A stretch of DNA of 34,438 nucleotides from a virus: IMG/VR virus record IMGVR_UViG_3300013133_000026, positions 1 through 34,438 of that record; one strand, 5' to 3'. The notes beneath the pieces were generated by a model. The model worked only from the letters and a program-made list of their open reading frames with translations. It had not been told where the DNA came from and made no database searches. Shown here one piece after another: positions 1 through 9,650 of the stretch (its first letter is position 1; each line of letters starts with the position of its first letter). The position numbers and the translations under genes are program-made.

Positions 1-2
1 GT

Positions 3-1506
<1,504 letters not shown>

Positions 1507-1514
<8 letters not shown>

Positions 1515-1540
1515 CAGTATATCATCAACTACTAAATATT
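1507..1540 (+). repeat. 34-bp direct repeat, copy 1 (fibre gene 3' end plus AT-rich promoter-like tail)
   Basis: This 34-base sequence recurs exactly at 2414-2447. It contains the last codons and stop of the glycine-rich gene and ends in actaaatatt, which resembles the late-promoter box TATAAATA (6 of 8 positions at 1531-1538). It lies directly upstream of the methyltransferase start. Confidence 0.9.
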
Positions 1541-1545
1541 AATAT

Positions 1546-2307
1546 ATGAAAATTCATGATTTTTCGATGCAATATAATGAACATAACATACAATTAAAAT
1601 TTAAGAATCTAGCCGAATTTCAGAAATATTTCATGTTTCAAAACAGCAATAATTGGTGGTGGATAAAAGAAACCAATGGTTTTGAAAAATGGGTGAAACA
1701 AAAAGTAAAAAATATTCTAGACATTACTTTGTCAATGACACATCTAAATTTTAATAGCATTCTTGACATTGGCAGTGGTATGAGTTTATTTACTATTGCT
1801 TTAAAGCAGATAAAACCCGATCTTAAAATATATTTACTAGACTATGATGGCCACTCTCTTAAAAAAGGTCAAAAATTTTACAATTTGGACTCCACAATTT
1901 CTTATTACAACTCTTGGGCAGTAGTAAAGGATATTTTGGAATCAACTAATCTTGACAAGAATGACTTTACTTTTTTAAGTCCTGATGATAAATTTCCAGA
2001 AAATTTAGACTTTATTAGAAGCAAGGCTTCTTGGTGCTGGCATTACCCGTTCGAGGTATATTGGAATAAAGTAAAGGAATCATTGATCACCGGCGGTCAA
2101 CTATGGGTGGACATCGTCTGGAGGCAGGACAAAGATGTTGTAAAAGAGATAAGTGATTTTATGAATAGTGCTCCAAAACACATACAATTGATGCATAAAG
2201 ACATTTTTAAGAATAGAATTAGAAAAGATAATCCGCCACAGGAATGTTATATTGTTAATGATCATATCGGAGGCAGTTACTGCTGGGATAAAATAATTAA
2301 CAAATAA
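1546..2307 (+). CDS. Class I SAM-dependent methyltransferase
   Basis: This 253-residue protein has the Rossmann methyltransferase motif I ILDIGSGMSLFTIAL (about residues 67-81), followed about 15 residues later by an acidic strand end, IYLLDYDGHS, as expected for the SAM ribose contact. A later DFIRSKASWCWHYPFEVYW segment fits motif IV/post-IV, and GGQLWVDIVWR fits a late strand. The substrate cannot be read from the sequence; a small-molecule or sugar target is as likely as a nucleic acid. There is no clear Shine-Dalgarno before ATG 1546. The gene sits between two copies of a 34-bp repeat, so it looks like an inserted cassette downstream of the tail-fibre gene. Confidence 0.75.
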   Translation: MKIHDFSMQYNEHNIQLKFKNLAEFQKYFMFQNSNNWWWIKETNGFEKWVKQKVKNILDITLSMTHLNFNSILDIGSGMSLFTIALKQIKPDLKIYLLDYDGHSLKKGQKFYNLDSTISYYNSWAVVKDILESTNLDKNDFTFLSPDDKFPENLDFIRSKASWCWHYPFEVYWNKVKESLITGGQLWVDIVWRQDKDVVKEISDFMNSAPKHIQLMHKDIFKNRIRKDNPPQECYIVNDHIGGSYCWDKIINK

Positions 2308-2329
2308 AGACTCTACAAATTTATATGCT

Positions 2330-2337
2330 TATAAATA
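2330..2337 (+). promoter_or_regulatory. T4-type late promoter box TATAAATA
   Basis: This is an exact match to the T4 late -10 element recognised by gp55-RNA polymerase. It lies 22 bases after the methyltransferase stop and ahead of the oxygenase gene at 2486. The only open frame directly behind it is a 28-codon stretch (2363-2449) with no family resemblance. Confidence 0.5.
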
Positions 2338-2393
2338 AAAATAGTATCAGTTAATCTCAATTATGAAAACGTTTGTTATATGTTTACCACACA

Positions 2394-2447
2394 CTGGATT
2401 GTATAAGGTAAACTCAATTGACAGTATATCATCAACTACTAAATATT
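2394..2447 (+). pseudogene. Remnant of a glycine-rich fibre gene 3' end, including 34-bp repeat copy 2
   Basis: Bases 2414-2447 repeat 1507-1540 exactly. Just upstream, ctggattgtataaggtaaac resembles the 3' end of the fibre gene at 1486-1506. Read in the matching frame it gives G-I-V-stop-G-K-L-N-stop, against G-I-V-I-I-K-I-N-stop in the intact gene. It therefore looks like the decayed tail of a second fibre gene copy rather than a stand-alone promoter repeat. The short upstream homology is only about 20 bases and could be chance; the 34-bp identity is not. Confidence 0.45.
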
Positions 2448-2485
2448 GATTCAAATATATTTTCACCACATACAAAAAATCAAAC

Positions 2486-3088
2486 ATGCAAATACACAAT
2501 CTTTTTCCTATCCCAGTGGGATTCTTTGATCGCAATGTCACAGACCAAGAAAAAAAATTTTTACTCGAACTAGAACAACGACCCAATCAGGGCAATAATA
2601 CCAGCAAAAATAATGTGATTCTTCAGGATCCCACTATTTCCGATCTAAAAACATTTTTAGAAACCAGTGTCAACGAATATTTTAAAAATGTCTATCAACC
2701 CAAATACCACGTCAATCTGCGTATTACACAATCATGGGTCAATTATTCAGCATCAGGACAATACCATCATAAACACTCGCATTCCAATAGTTATATTTCG
2801 GGAGTGTATTATATACAAACAAATCCAAATGATCGTATCTATTTTTATCGAGATGGATGGCAACAAATCAAATTCTCCAGCGAACATTTCAACCCTTATA
2901 ATTCGGATTCTTGGTGGTTTGAAGCCATACAGGGTAAACTGATTCTGTTCCCATCTAGCTTGACACATATGGTTCCTACTGTGCAAGGTGATGTAGTAAG
3001 AGTTTCGTTGTCGTTTAATACGTTCCCAATGGGTATCATTGGTGAAGAAATGGACTTAACAGGATTACAATTGTCAACTCAGGAGTGA
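2486..3088 (+). CDS. 2OG-Fe(II) oxygenase-like protein (TIGR02466 type)
   Basis: The 200-residue protein opens with LFPIPVGFFDRNVT, the usual N-terminus of the short phage 2OG-Fe(II) oxygenases. The core follows: WVNYSASGQYHHKHSHSNSY (about residues 88-107), SGVYYIQ, then LILFPSSLTHMVPTV and VRVSLSFNTF near the C-terminus. The His-x-His cluster and the later T-H-M with a downstream Arg fit the facial triad and 2-oxoglutarate anchor of this fold. These proteins are frequent in T4-like cyanophages; their substrates are generally unknown. There is no Shine-Dalgarno. The next gene starts four bases after this stop. Confidence 0.8.
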   Translation: MQIHNLFPIPVGFFDRNVTDQEKKFLLELEQRPNQGNNTSKNNVILQDPTISDLKTFLETSVNEYFKNVYQPKYHVNLRITQSWVNYSASGQYHHKHSHSNSYISGVYYIQTNPNDRIYFYRDGWQQIKFSSEHFNPYNSDSWWFEAIQGKLILFPSSLTHMVPTVQGDVVRVSLSFNTFPMGIIGEEMDLTGLQLSTQE

Positions 3089-3092
3089 TGTC

Positions 3093-3383
3093 ATGAACGA
3101 TGATAAAATAAATAAATTTAATCAACCACTGACTACCAAAGTATATCGTCTAGTGGGGATAGACACAGCAATGTATCTTTTGAGACCTGGTGCTAAATGG
3201 GAAATCAGTAATAATGTATTTACTAGATGGGAAGATCCAAGACCATGCCCTAGCATGGAGGAAGTCTATGCAACTATCGAAAAGATCAAAGAATTTGAAG
3301 ATAGCATTAATACAATTTGGTTACCAGAACAACTTGAAAAGATGGGTATTGAACAACAACAAATAGAACAAGCATTTAGCTAA
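3093..3383 (+). CDS. Small conserved phage protein of unknown function
   Basis: This is a 96-residue acidic protein with a good ribosome site (aggag, 9 bases before ATG 3093). The middle reads YLLRPGAKWEISNNVFTRWEDPRPCP, and a predicted helix (EEVYATIEKIKEFEDSINTIWLPEQLE) follows. It contains no catalytic motif I recognise. Similar small proteins sit beside tail-fibre and 2OG-oxygenase genes in T4-like marine phages, so a structural or fibre-accessory role is possible. It is sandwiched between the oxygenase and another small phage protein on the same strand, with 10 bases to the next start. Confidence 0.6.
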   Translation: MNDDKINKFNQPLTTKVYRLVGIDTAMYLLRPGAKWEISNNVFTRWEDPRPCPSMEEVYATIEKIKEFEDSINTIWLPEQLEKMGIEQQQIEQAFS

Positions 3384-3393
3384 GGAGTTATAA

Positions 3394-3753
3394 ATGGCAC
3401 ACTTTGCAGAAATAGATCAAAATAATCGAGTTCTTCGTGTATTGGTAGTGGACAATCGCAATACATCTGACGCCCAGGGGTTCGAAAAAGAACATATTGG
3501 TGCTGCATTTTTGGAAAGTATTCTCGGTGGAACTTGGAAACAAACCAGCTATAACGCTAATTTTCGCAAAAATTATGCCGGAATAGATTACACATTCGAT
3601 CAACAACGTGATGCATTTATACCACCAAAACCCTATGCCAGCTGGGTTTTGATTGAAGAAACATGTCAATGGACTGCACCAGTGACCATGCCAACTGATG
3701 GTAAAAAATATGTTTGGGACGAAAATCTAGTTAATTGGGTCGAAGTAGTCTAA
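3394..3753 (+). CDS. Conserved T4-like cyanophage-type protein, possible virion component
   Basis: The 119-residue protein begins MAHFAEIDQNNRVLRVLVVDN and continues with TWKQTSYNANFRKNYAGIDY, then DAFIPPKPYASWVL and a closing YVWDENLVNWVEV. This layout is familiar from a small protein present in many T4-like marine phages, where it is usually annotated as hypothetical or structural; its biochemical role is not known to me. The ribosome site (taaggag, 6 bases before ATG) is the strongest in this part of the window, which suits a protein made in quantity. It is the last gene before an AT-rich inverted repeat. Confidence 0.7.
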   Translation: MAHFAEIDQNNRVLRVLVVDNRNTSDAQGFEKEHIGAAFLESILGGTWKQTSYNANFRKNYAGIDYTFDQQRDAFIPPKPYASWVLIEETCQWTAPVTMPTDGKKYVWDENLVNWVEVV

Positions 3754-3782
3754 TATATTTCCATTGATTGAAATTTCACTGT

Positions 3783-3805
3783 GATTAAATTTTAAAAATT
3801 TAATC
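3783..3805. terminator. AT-rich perfect inverted repeat (weak terminator or operator)
   Basis: Gattaaatttt and its exact complement surround a single central A, giving an 11-bp stem of mostly A-T pairs. It lies 30 bases after the stop at 3753 and 30 bases before the sugar operon. There is no GC clamp and no U-run, so it is not a classical terminator, but its position between two gene groups is suggestive. Confidence 0.3.
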
Positions 3806-3834
3806 TATACACAGCATCTATATTAAATAACAGC

Positions 3835-4887
3835 ATGAAACCAAGACTTCATGTATTATCTAATCCATTTGGTATTACACATAGCCGATATCGAATGGAA
3901 CCTTTTAATCAAGCAGTATTGAAATTTATTCATAATATGCTACCCAAAGGCTATGACATTGTTCATTATGGTCACGAATCATCTGATGTTCCTTGTGAAT
4001 CAGTGATCGCAGTGACTAATACTGAAATGTTCCCTCCGGAAAATCATAGTCTCATGCCCGAACTACCTGGTATTAGACAAATATGGACTCAACGAGTCAG
4101 CACTGAACTAGGACGTAGAAAAAGACCTGGAGACCAAGTATTGTGTTTTTATGGTCGAGCACACGAAGATGCTGTGCGAGATCATCAAGACTTGATTATT
4201 TCTGAACCCAGTATAGGCTATGGCCCAGCTGCAGTGTTTTCTAACTATCGAGCATTTACCAGCTATGCACAAATGCACTATTTTTATGGTCTACATAAAA
4301 AATTGTTGAGCCCCAGTTGGTTCGACATAGTGATACCCAACGCATTTACTCCCAGCGAATTTGAATACAGTCAAGAAAAAGATGACTACTTTGTATATCT
4401 AGGGAGATTAAATCCCGACAAGGGTGTTGATATTGCCATTCAGATCACTAGAGAACTAGGTAAGAGATTGGTCATTGCCAGTCCTGGCAATCTTAGAAAT
4501 CTTGGATATAGCGAAATTCCCAAACACGTGGAACCCATTGGTTATGTTGATGTTGAACAAAGAAAACAAGTGTTGAGTCGAGCACAATGTCTAATGGCAC
4601 CAACTCACTACATCGAACCATTTGGTAATATAGTAGTGGAAGCATTGATGAGCGGAACTCCGGTGATATCCACCGATTGGGGTGGATTTGTTGACACAGT
4701 GATCAATGGTGTCACTGGATATCGATGCAAAAGTTATCCGGCTTTTATATCTGCAGCAAAAAATATATCTGATATCAAATCAGAAAACTGCAGAAAATTT
4801 GCCATGGATAATTTCAGTGATCGAGTTGTGCATGAGAAATTTGATCATTGGTTGACAAGACTACAACACAGGAACTTTTATGAATAA
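3835..4887 (+). CDS. Glycosyltransferase family 4 (GT-B fold)
   Basis: A 350-residue protein with a GT-B C-terminal half. It shows VYLGRLNPDKGVDIAIQI (about residues 192-209), then the E-x7-E donor-binding region EPFGNIVVEALMSGTPVISTDWGGFVDTV (about residues 261-289) and a closing NGVTGYRC. These are standard motifs of GT4 retaining glycosyltransferases that use nucleotide sugars. The N-terminal half is the acceptor domain and is less conserved. It is the first gene of the sugar operon; the next gene starts 8 bases before its stop. It may attach the sugar made by the downstream enzymes to host surface polysaccharide, virion protein or DNA; the target is not evident. Confidence 0.88.
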   Translation: MKPRLHVLSNPFGITHSRYRMEPFNQAVLKFIHNMLPKGYDIVHYGHESSDVPCESVIAVTNTEMFPPENHSLMPELPGIRQIWTQRVSTELGRRKRPGDQVLCFYGRAHEDAVRDHQDLIISEPSIGYGPAAVFSNYRAFTSYAQMHYFYGLHKKLLSPSWFDIVIPNAFTPSEFEYSQEKDDYFVYLGRLNPDKGVDIAIQITRELGKRLVIASPGNLRNLGYSEIPKHVEPIGYVDVEQRKQVLSRAQCLMAPTHYIEPFGNIVVEALMSGTPVISTDWGGFVDTVINGVTGYRCKSYPAFISAAKNISDIKSENCRKFAMDNFSDRVVHEKFDHWLTRLQHRNFYE

Positions 4888-5290
4888 AATATACAGTCGT
4901 TTGGAACCCCAAAGACTTTGCCATATAGTTAATAGACTTGATGAAATCACCGAACGAACCAATATAGCCGATGATCATCAATTTTTACAATTGGCAACAT
5001 TAAAAATGCAGCGTGGACAAACATTTAAACCACACCAACATATTTGGAAACCCACACCGACAGATCAGATCATTGCACAAGAAAGTTGGATGGTATTTCA
5101 AGGTTCAGTGGAGGTGTCATTTTTTGATATAGATGGCCAATTATTAGAAAAACAGATTTTGTCAGCCGGTGATTGCAGTATGACATTTGAAGGTGGTCAT
5201 ACATATTTGATACTCGAAGACAATACCATTGTCTACGAATATAAAACCGGACCATATCAAGGACAACAACTAGACAAAGTGTTTATATGA
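4880..5290 (+). CDS. Cupin-fold protein
   Basis: The 136-residue protein has the cupin layout: LKMQRGQTFKPHQHIW (about residues 48-63, with the metal-type His pair), then ESWMVFQGSVEVSFFD, then the second cupin strand region LSAGDCSMTFEGGHTYLILED. It resembles the WbuC-type cupins found in O-antigen clusters more than a sugar epimerase, but the exact activity cannot be assigned. It overlaps the glycosyltransferase by 8 bases and the acyltransferase by 4, so it is translated as part of the sugar operon. Confidence 0.7.
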   Translation: MNKIYSRLEPQRLCHIVNRLDEITERTNIADDHQFLQLATLKMQRGQTFKPHQHIWKPTPTDQIIAQESWMVFQGSVEVSFFDIDGQLLEKQILSAGDCSMTFEGGHTYLILEDNTIVYEYKTGPYQGQQLDKVFI

Positions 5291-5814
5291 AAGTAGGCAT
5301 TGATGTTGTCATTGATTCTGATCACAGAATCACTAGACCGGAATTGGCAGAAATTGGAAATCATGTGGCCATTGACAAAGGATTTTATTGCACCACCGGG
5401 CTATCAATTGGTGACTATGTGCATATCAGTCCTTATGTCACAGTGATTGGTGGGCGACATACCAGACTTGACATCGAAGATTTTTGTTTTATCAGTGTGG
5501 GTGGTCGAATGATTTGCGGTAGTGAATTATTTCAAGGCGAGGGTCTTATTGGACCGTTGATCCCTGATGAATTCAAAGATCAACAATTATTGCAGCCCAT
5601 TCGATTGAAAAGATTTAGTGGTGTTTGTGCTAATAGTTTGGTTATGTCGGGTGTGATCATGGCCGAGGGCAGTATATTAGGTGCAAATTCATTTTTAAAG
5701 ACTCATACTGAACCTTGGACTATATATGCCGGTAATCCAGCTAGACCCATAAAAACAAGAAAATCTCATAAAATGATCGATTATGCAAAAAAATTAGGAT
5801 ATAACTATGAGTAA
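5287..5814 (+). CDS. Sugar O-/N-acyltransferase, left-handed beta-helix (hexapeptide repeat)
   Basis: The 175-residue protein carries degenerate hexapeptide repeats: IGNHVAIDKGFYC, LSIGDYVHISPYVTVIGG, LDIEDFCFISVGG, then after an insertion SLVMSGVIMAEGSILGANSFL. It ends in the hallmark WTIYAGNPARPIKTRK, which caps acetyl-CoA-dependent sugar transferases such as the galactoside and serine acetyltransferase-like families. Next to a DegT aminotransferase and a GDP-mannose dehydratase it could N-acetylate an amino sugar, as PerB does for GDP-perosamine (inference). The ATGA overlaps the cupin stop, and the next start overlaps its own end by 8 bases. Confidence 0.82.
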   Translation: MKVGIDVVIDSDHRITRPELAEIGNHVAIDKGFYCTTGLSIGDYVHISPYVTVIGGRHTRLDIEDFCFISVGGRMICGSELFQGEGLIGPLIPDEFKDQQLLQPIRLKRFSGVCANSLVMSGVIMAEGSILGANSFLKTHTEPWTIYAGNPARPIKTRKSHKMIDYAKKLGYNYE

Positions 5815-6502
5815 TTATACAAGTTGGCCCAGTGGAAAACTACCACTGGAATTTCAAAGACCTGAAATACAACAACTACGTCAACGTGGTTACACTGTCA
5901 ATGATGCCAGAGATGCAGTAGATATTTTTGAACGTAAAGTAGCTGAATTTGCAGGAGCCCGTTATGGGGTTGCTGTTGATTGTTGCACACATGGTGTATT
6001 TCTCAGTTTGAAATATCTCAATGCCACTGGCACAATCACTATCCCCAGTAGATGCTATGTCAGCATACCACAGCACATTGTTCATGCTGGTTGTCAAGTT
6101 GAATTTGAGGACATAGAATGGTCCGGGGTATATCAATTAAAACCTTATCCTGTCTATGATGGTGCCACACGCTGGCAAAAAGGCATGTATAAAGGTGGAT
6201 TCCATGTGGTGAGTTTTCAAATTAAAAAACGTATACCCATTGGTCGAGGTGGTATGATATTGACCGACGACCCAGAGGCCTATCGATGGTTGAAAAAAGC
6301 CAGTTATGATGGACGAGATCTAGCAGTTCCTCAATGGGAAGATGACTATGAAATCATGGGTTGGCATTATTATATGACGCCCGAAGATGCCGCACGTGGT
6401 ATCATGTTAATGGATCAAGTTCCAGAATATACCGAAGATTGTGGGACACATGAACATTATTCAGATCTCAGAGAAAAAACATTATTCAAGAAACAATCAT
6501 GA
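5807..6502 (+). CDS. Short DegT/DnrJ/EryC1-type aminotransferase
   Basis: This 231-residue PLP-fold protein has the DegT features in order: FERKVAEFAGARYGVAVDCCTHGVFLSL (about residues 43-70), TITIPSRCYVSIPQHIVHAG, the SFQIKK segment (about residues 136-141) with the candidate Schiff-base lysine, and GRGGMILTDD. It then reaches W-H-Y-Y-MTPEDAARGIML near residue 200 and stops soon after. Family members are usually 360-400 residues, so the C-terminal small domain is missing. The end overlaps gmd by ATGA and shows no relic sequence, so this is probably a naturally short phage form. With GMD, which yields GDP-4-keto-6-deoxymannose, a PerA-like C4 transamination is plausible. Confidence 0.75.
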   Translation: MSNYTSWPSGKLPLEFQRPEIQQLRQRGYTVNDARDAVDIFERKVAEFAGARYGVAVDCCTHGVFLSLKYLNATGTITIPSRCYVSIPQHIVHAGCQVEFEDIEWSGVYQLKPYPVYDGATRWQKGMYKGGFHVVSFQIKKRIPIGRGGMILTDDPEAYRWLKKASYDGRDLAVPQWEDDYEIMGWHYYMTPEDAARGIMLMDQVPEYTEDCGTHEHYSDLREKTLFKKQS

Positions 6503-7473
6503 AAAAACGAGCATTAATAACAGGTATCACCGGTCAAGATGGTAGTTATCTCAGCGAACATCTATTGGATTTGGGCTATGAAGTTTTTGGTATGGTGCGA
6601 CGACATAGTGTGGCCGAAAATCAAAGCAGTAGATTACAACACATCAACGATCGTATCACTAGAATATATGGTGATCTCACTGATGAATGGTCTGTGACCA
6701 AAGTGATCAATGAAGTTCAACCCACTGAAATTTATAATTTAGGGGCAATGAGTCATGTGAGAATCAGTTTTGATATGCCGGCATTTACTATCAAGACCAA
6801 CAGTCTTGGGGTATTAAACATGTTGGAATCATACCGACAATTTTGTCCCACAGCACGATTTTATCAAGCCAGCAGCAGTGAAATGTTTGGTAATAGTATA
6901 GATGCCGACGGTGTGCAAAGATTAACTACTCCCATGACTCCAGTCAGTCCCTATGGATGTAGTAAAGTCATGGGATTTAATCTCACTAGACATTATAGAG
7001 ATGCATATCGATTACATGCCTGTAATGGTATACTTTTCAATCACGAAAGTCCTCGACGAGGGACAAATTTTGTCACTAACAAAGTGGTAAAAACTGCAGT
7101 GGAAATCAAAAAGGGATTGACAGATAAATTAGAACTAGGTAACCTTGACAGCAGTCGTGACTGGGGGCATAGTTATGATTATGTTCGAGCCATGCACATG
7201 ATTGTCAATCATGATCAACCACGTGATTGGGTTGTGGCCACTGGTGAATCCAGAACTGTAAGACAACTATGCGATTATACCTTTTCAGCTTTGAATCTCG
7301 ACTATCGAGATTTTGTGATTCAGAATCAGAAATTTATTCGTCCGGAAGAATTACGGTATCTCAAAGGTGACAGCAGTGACATCAGACAAGTATTGGGGTG
7401 GAAACCACGATATACATTTGAATCCATGTTGGATGAAATGATTGAATATTGGGATCAGCAGATACAAAAATGA
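6499..7473 (+). CDS. gmd: GDP-mannose 4,6-dehydratase
   Basis: This 324-residue short-chain dehydrogenase converts GDP-mannose to GDP-4-keto-6-deoxymannose. The NADP-binding GITGQDGSYLSEHLL is at about residues 8-22. The catalytic S-S-S-E (QASSSEMFG, about residue 128) and the Y-x3-K pair (YGCSKVMGF) are present, followed by NHESPRRGTNFVTNK, which is diagnostic of GMD, and LGNLDSSRDWGHSYDYVRAM. No GDP-fucose synthase or GDP-rhamnose reductase is in the window, so the 4-keto intermediate may go to the adjacent aminotransferase or to a host enzyme. Start and stop overlap neighbours by four bases (ATGA) on both sides. Confidence 0.95.
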   Translation: MKKRALITGITGQDGSYLSEHLLDLGYEVFGMVRRHSVAENQSSRLQHINDRITRIYGDLTDEWSVTKVINEVQPTEIYNLGAMSHVRISFDMPAFTIKTNSLGVLNMLESYRQFCPTARFYQASSSEMFGNSIDADGVQRLTTPMTPVSPYGCSKVMGFNLTRHYRDAYRLHACNGILFNHESPRRGTNFVTNKVVKTAVEIKKGLTDKLELGNLDSSRDWGHSYDYVRAMHMIVNHDQPRDWVVATGESRTVRQLCDYTFSALNLDYRDFVIQNQKFIRPEELRYLKGDSSDIRQVLGWKPRYTFESMLDEMIEYWDQQIQK

Positions 7474-9086
7474 AATTTGTTTATCTAGTGGGTAGTGTTG
7501 TTGAGATTTCCAACAACCATCCTCTTAAACATGCTGCCACACGTAGTTATTTCGACAATCAACAGCGATTGTCTCAAACTCAACATACCATTGACAATAT
7601 CAGAAAAATTGATCCCGACGGGGTAATTTATTTGATTGATTGTTCCCAACGAGAATTTCAACAGTTTATTGATTTGGAACAACAAGACAACAAATTTCAT
7701 TATATACAAATTGACAAACTCAATCCTCAATTAGCGGCAACAGTCAGAAGCCATCGATCAAAATCTCATGGTGAGTGTTTGTTATTTTTAGAATTTTTCC
7801 GACATTATAAAAAAGATCTAAGAAATTTTGATTATCTAGTCAAACTCAGTGGACGTTATAGTATAAACCAATATCAGTATAGTCAAGAATTTCTACAAGA
7901 TCAACAACGTGATTGTATCTATTTTATCGGACCATATACTTGGGATAGATCGTCTTGGCAACATGTGTCAAACTATCATCCCGACGATTTTGTTGACAAA
8001 AATGATCAAGTCAAAAGTGTATTGACTTCTTTATATGTGGCTGGAATAAATCTATTGGATAAATTGGAGATTTGTCTATCGGCTGCAACAGCATTGACTG
8101 ATGTCAACGGTAAAATGCATTTCATAGACATTGAATATGTATTATATTATGTGCTAAGACAGTTAGATCTAGTAGATAGAATAAAATTACTACCTTGGCG
8201 AGTTGAAGGTTATAGTGGTGTAACTGGTGAATATCAAAGTTTCAGTAAAATTCCAATGACCAGAATAAAAACACCACAACATCCCATTGTCAAGTTTGGT
8301 TATATGCCGGCTTATATGGGCAATACCAAATATGATTTCACTAAAACTTTTCCCAAACGTGTAGCAGTGAGTTTTGATAATGTCAACACTGACATGTCAG
8401 CAGATTATAGAGTTGTAGTGCAATGTGAGCCTCCACATCTCTATAGTGCATTTCCCAAAATGATTCTTGACAACATTGAAAAATTTGATTTAGTTTTGAC
8501 TTATAATGAATCATTGTTTAATTTGCCCAATCACGAAAAATTCATACCCATTGGATGTTTCATAGATCAGTTAGATCTTGACAAGACCAATCAAATCAGT
8601 TACATCATGAGCAGTAAAATCATGACCAATGAGCACAGAATGAGATTTATGATTTTACGTGAAGTGGAGTATAAAAACAAAATTGGTGAGTTTGATTTCA
8701 TAATGCATAGGAATCCTCCGGAGATTGATTCCAAAAATAAATTTTTTATCAATGCAAAATTTCATATCACTTGTGAAAATGCCGTGATGAACAACATGTT
8801 CAGTGAAAAGCTCATTGATTGTTTTAGATCACGAACTGTGCCATTATATTATGGTTGCACCAACATTGAAAAATATTTTGATGAACGAGGTATAATTAGA
8901 TTTTATACCATCGATCAATTTAGAAAAATTTGCAATGAAATCACACCCCAATGGTATGATGAAAGATTGCCCTACATTGAAGAAAATTATCAACGAGCAA
9001 GACAGTATTGGGAAAAATCAGTGTATCAACGAGTCGAAGATATCATTGAACAACATCTCAAAAAAAGATTTCCAGAATGTTTTTAA
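7470..9086 (+). CDS. Large putative glycosyltransferase with GT10 (fucosyltransferase-like) C-terminal domain
   Basis: Start ATG 7470 is chosen because it overlaps the gmd stop as ATGA, giving 538 residues; an upstream TTG is unlikely. The N-terminal half (MKFVYLVGSVVEISNNHP onward, about residues 1-230) is an uncharacterised domain with a DYLVKLSGRYSIN segment that resembles sugar-transferase cores. The C-terminal half (about 290-538) has the GT10 pattern: YRVVVQCEPPHLY, DLVLTYNESLF, then FHITCENAVMNNMFSEKLID and RTVPLYYGCTNIEKYF. In GT10 enzymes the E-N…E-K-L and V-P-x-Y-x-G motifs bind GDP-fucose. Coupling to GMD therefore suggests a GDP-6-deoxyhexose donor. Two fused domains may transfer two sugars, but this is inference. 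Confidence 0.68.
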   Translation: MKFVYLVGSVVEISNNHPLKHAATRSYFDNQQRLSQTQHTIDNIRKIDPDGVIYLIDCSQREFQQFIDLEQQDNKFHYIQIDKLNPQLAATVRSHRSKSHGECLLFLEFFRHYKKDLRNFDYLVKLSGRYSINQYQYSQEFLQDQQRDCIYFIGPYTWDRSSWQHVSNYHPDDFVDKNDQVKSVLTSLYVAGINLLDKLEICLSAATALTDVNGKMHFIDIEYVLYYVLRQLDLVDRIKLLPWRVEGYSGVTGEYQSFSKIPMTRIKTPQHPIVKFGYMPAYMGNTKYDFTKTFPKRVAVSFDNVNTDMSADYRVVVQCEPPHLYSAFPKMILDNIEKFDLVLTYNESLFNLPNHEKFIPIGCFIDQLDLDKTNQISYIMSSKIMTNEHRMRFMILREVEYKNKIGEFDFIMHRNPPEIDSKNKFFINAKFHITCENAVMNNMFSEKLIDCFRSRTVPLYYGCTNIEKYFDERGIIRFYTIDQFRKICNEITPQWYDERLPYIEENYQRARQYWEKSVYQRVEDIIEQHLKKRFPECF

Positions 9087-9098
9087 ATGAGGTAAAAC

Positions 9099-9650
9099 AT
9101 GAAAACCAATGTAATTATTGTAGACGATTTTTATAGTAACCCTGACAGTGTGAGATTATTTGCTTTACAACATGAATTCAATGTCACAGGAAATTATCCT
9201 GGAGCAAGAACCAAAACCTGTCTCAATCAAGGTACCAAAGATGCAGTTCAATCTGTGTTATGGAATGCTGCTGGAAAAATTACCGATTGGCATGAACGAG
9301 ACGGGTTGTCCGGTAGTTTTCAAATGGCCACTGCCAAAGAACGTAGTTGGATACATACCGACCATCATAATACCTGGGCCGGGGTAGTATACCTAACTCC
9401 CAATGCACCTATCAGTGGTGGAACAGGATTGTTTAAATATCGTGCCAATGGTGCTAGATATGCTCATGAGATTCAGGCCTATGAAGCACAGGACATGACC
9501 AAATGGGAGATGGTTGATAGAATCGGTAATGTCTATAATCGGTTGATATTATATCGCAGCAATATGTTTCATAGCAGTTTGGATTATTTTGGTTCAGGAC
9601 CGGATGATGGAAGATTGTTTCAACTATTTTTCTTGACCACACAATACTAG
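9099..9650 (+). CDS. DUF6445-like putative 2OG-Fe(II) oxygenase
   Basis: The 183-residue protein opens with VIIVDDFYSNPDSVRLFAL, typical of this family. The metal site appears as SWIHTDHHNTWAGVVYLTP (H-x-D, about residues 86-104), G-G-T-G-L-F, then LILYRSNMFHSSLDYFG (distal His) and DGRLFQLFFL (the Arg that would bind 2-oxoglutarate). The substrate is unknown. In phage genomes these genes commonly sit near glycosylation genes. It begins 12 bases after the large glycosyltransferase with a gaggt ribosome site and converges with the minus-strand Nudix gene, sharing four bases. Confidence 0.72.
   Translation: MKTNVIIVDDFYSNPDSVRLFALQHEFNVTGNYPGARTKTCLNQGTKDAVQSVLWNAAGKITDWHERDGLSGSFQMATAKERSWIHTDHHNTWAGVVYLTPNAPISGGTGLFKYRANGARYAHEIQAYEAQDMTKWEMVDRIGNVYNRLILYRSNMFHSSLDYFGSGPDDGRLFQLFFLTTQY

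Noticed and set aside
2363-2449. A 28-residue open frame (MKTFVICLPHTGLYK…) behind an exact late promoter box
   Set aside because: It has no ribosome site or family resemblance, and its 3' part is the 34-bp repeat, better explained as a decayed tail-fibre end.
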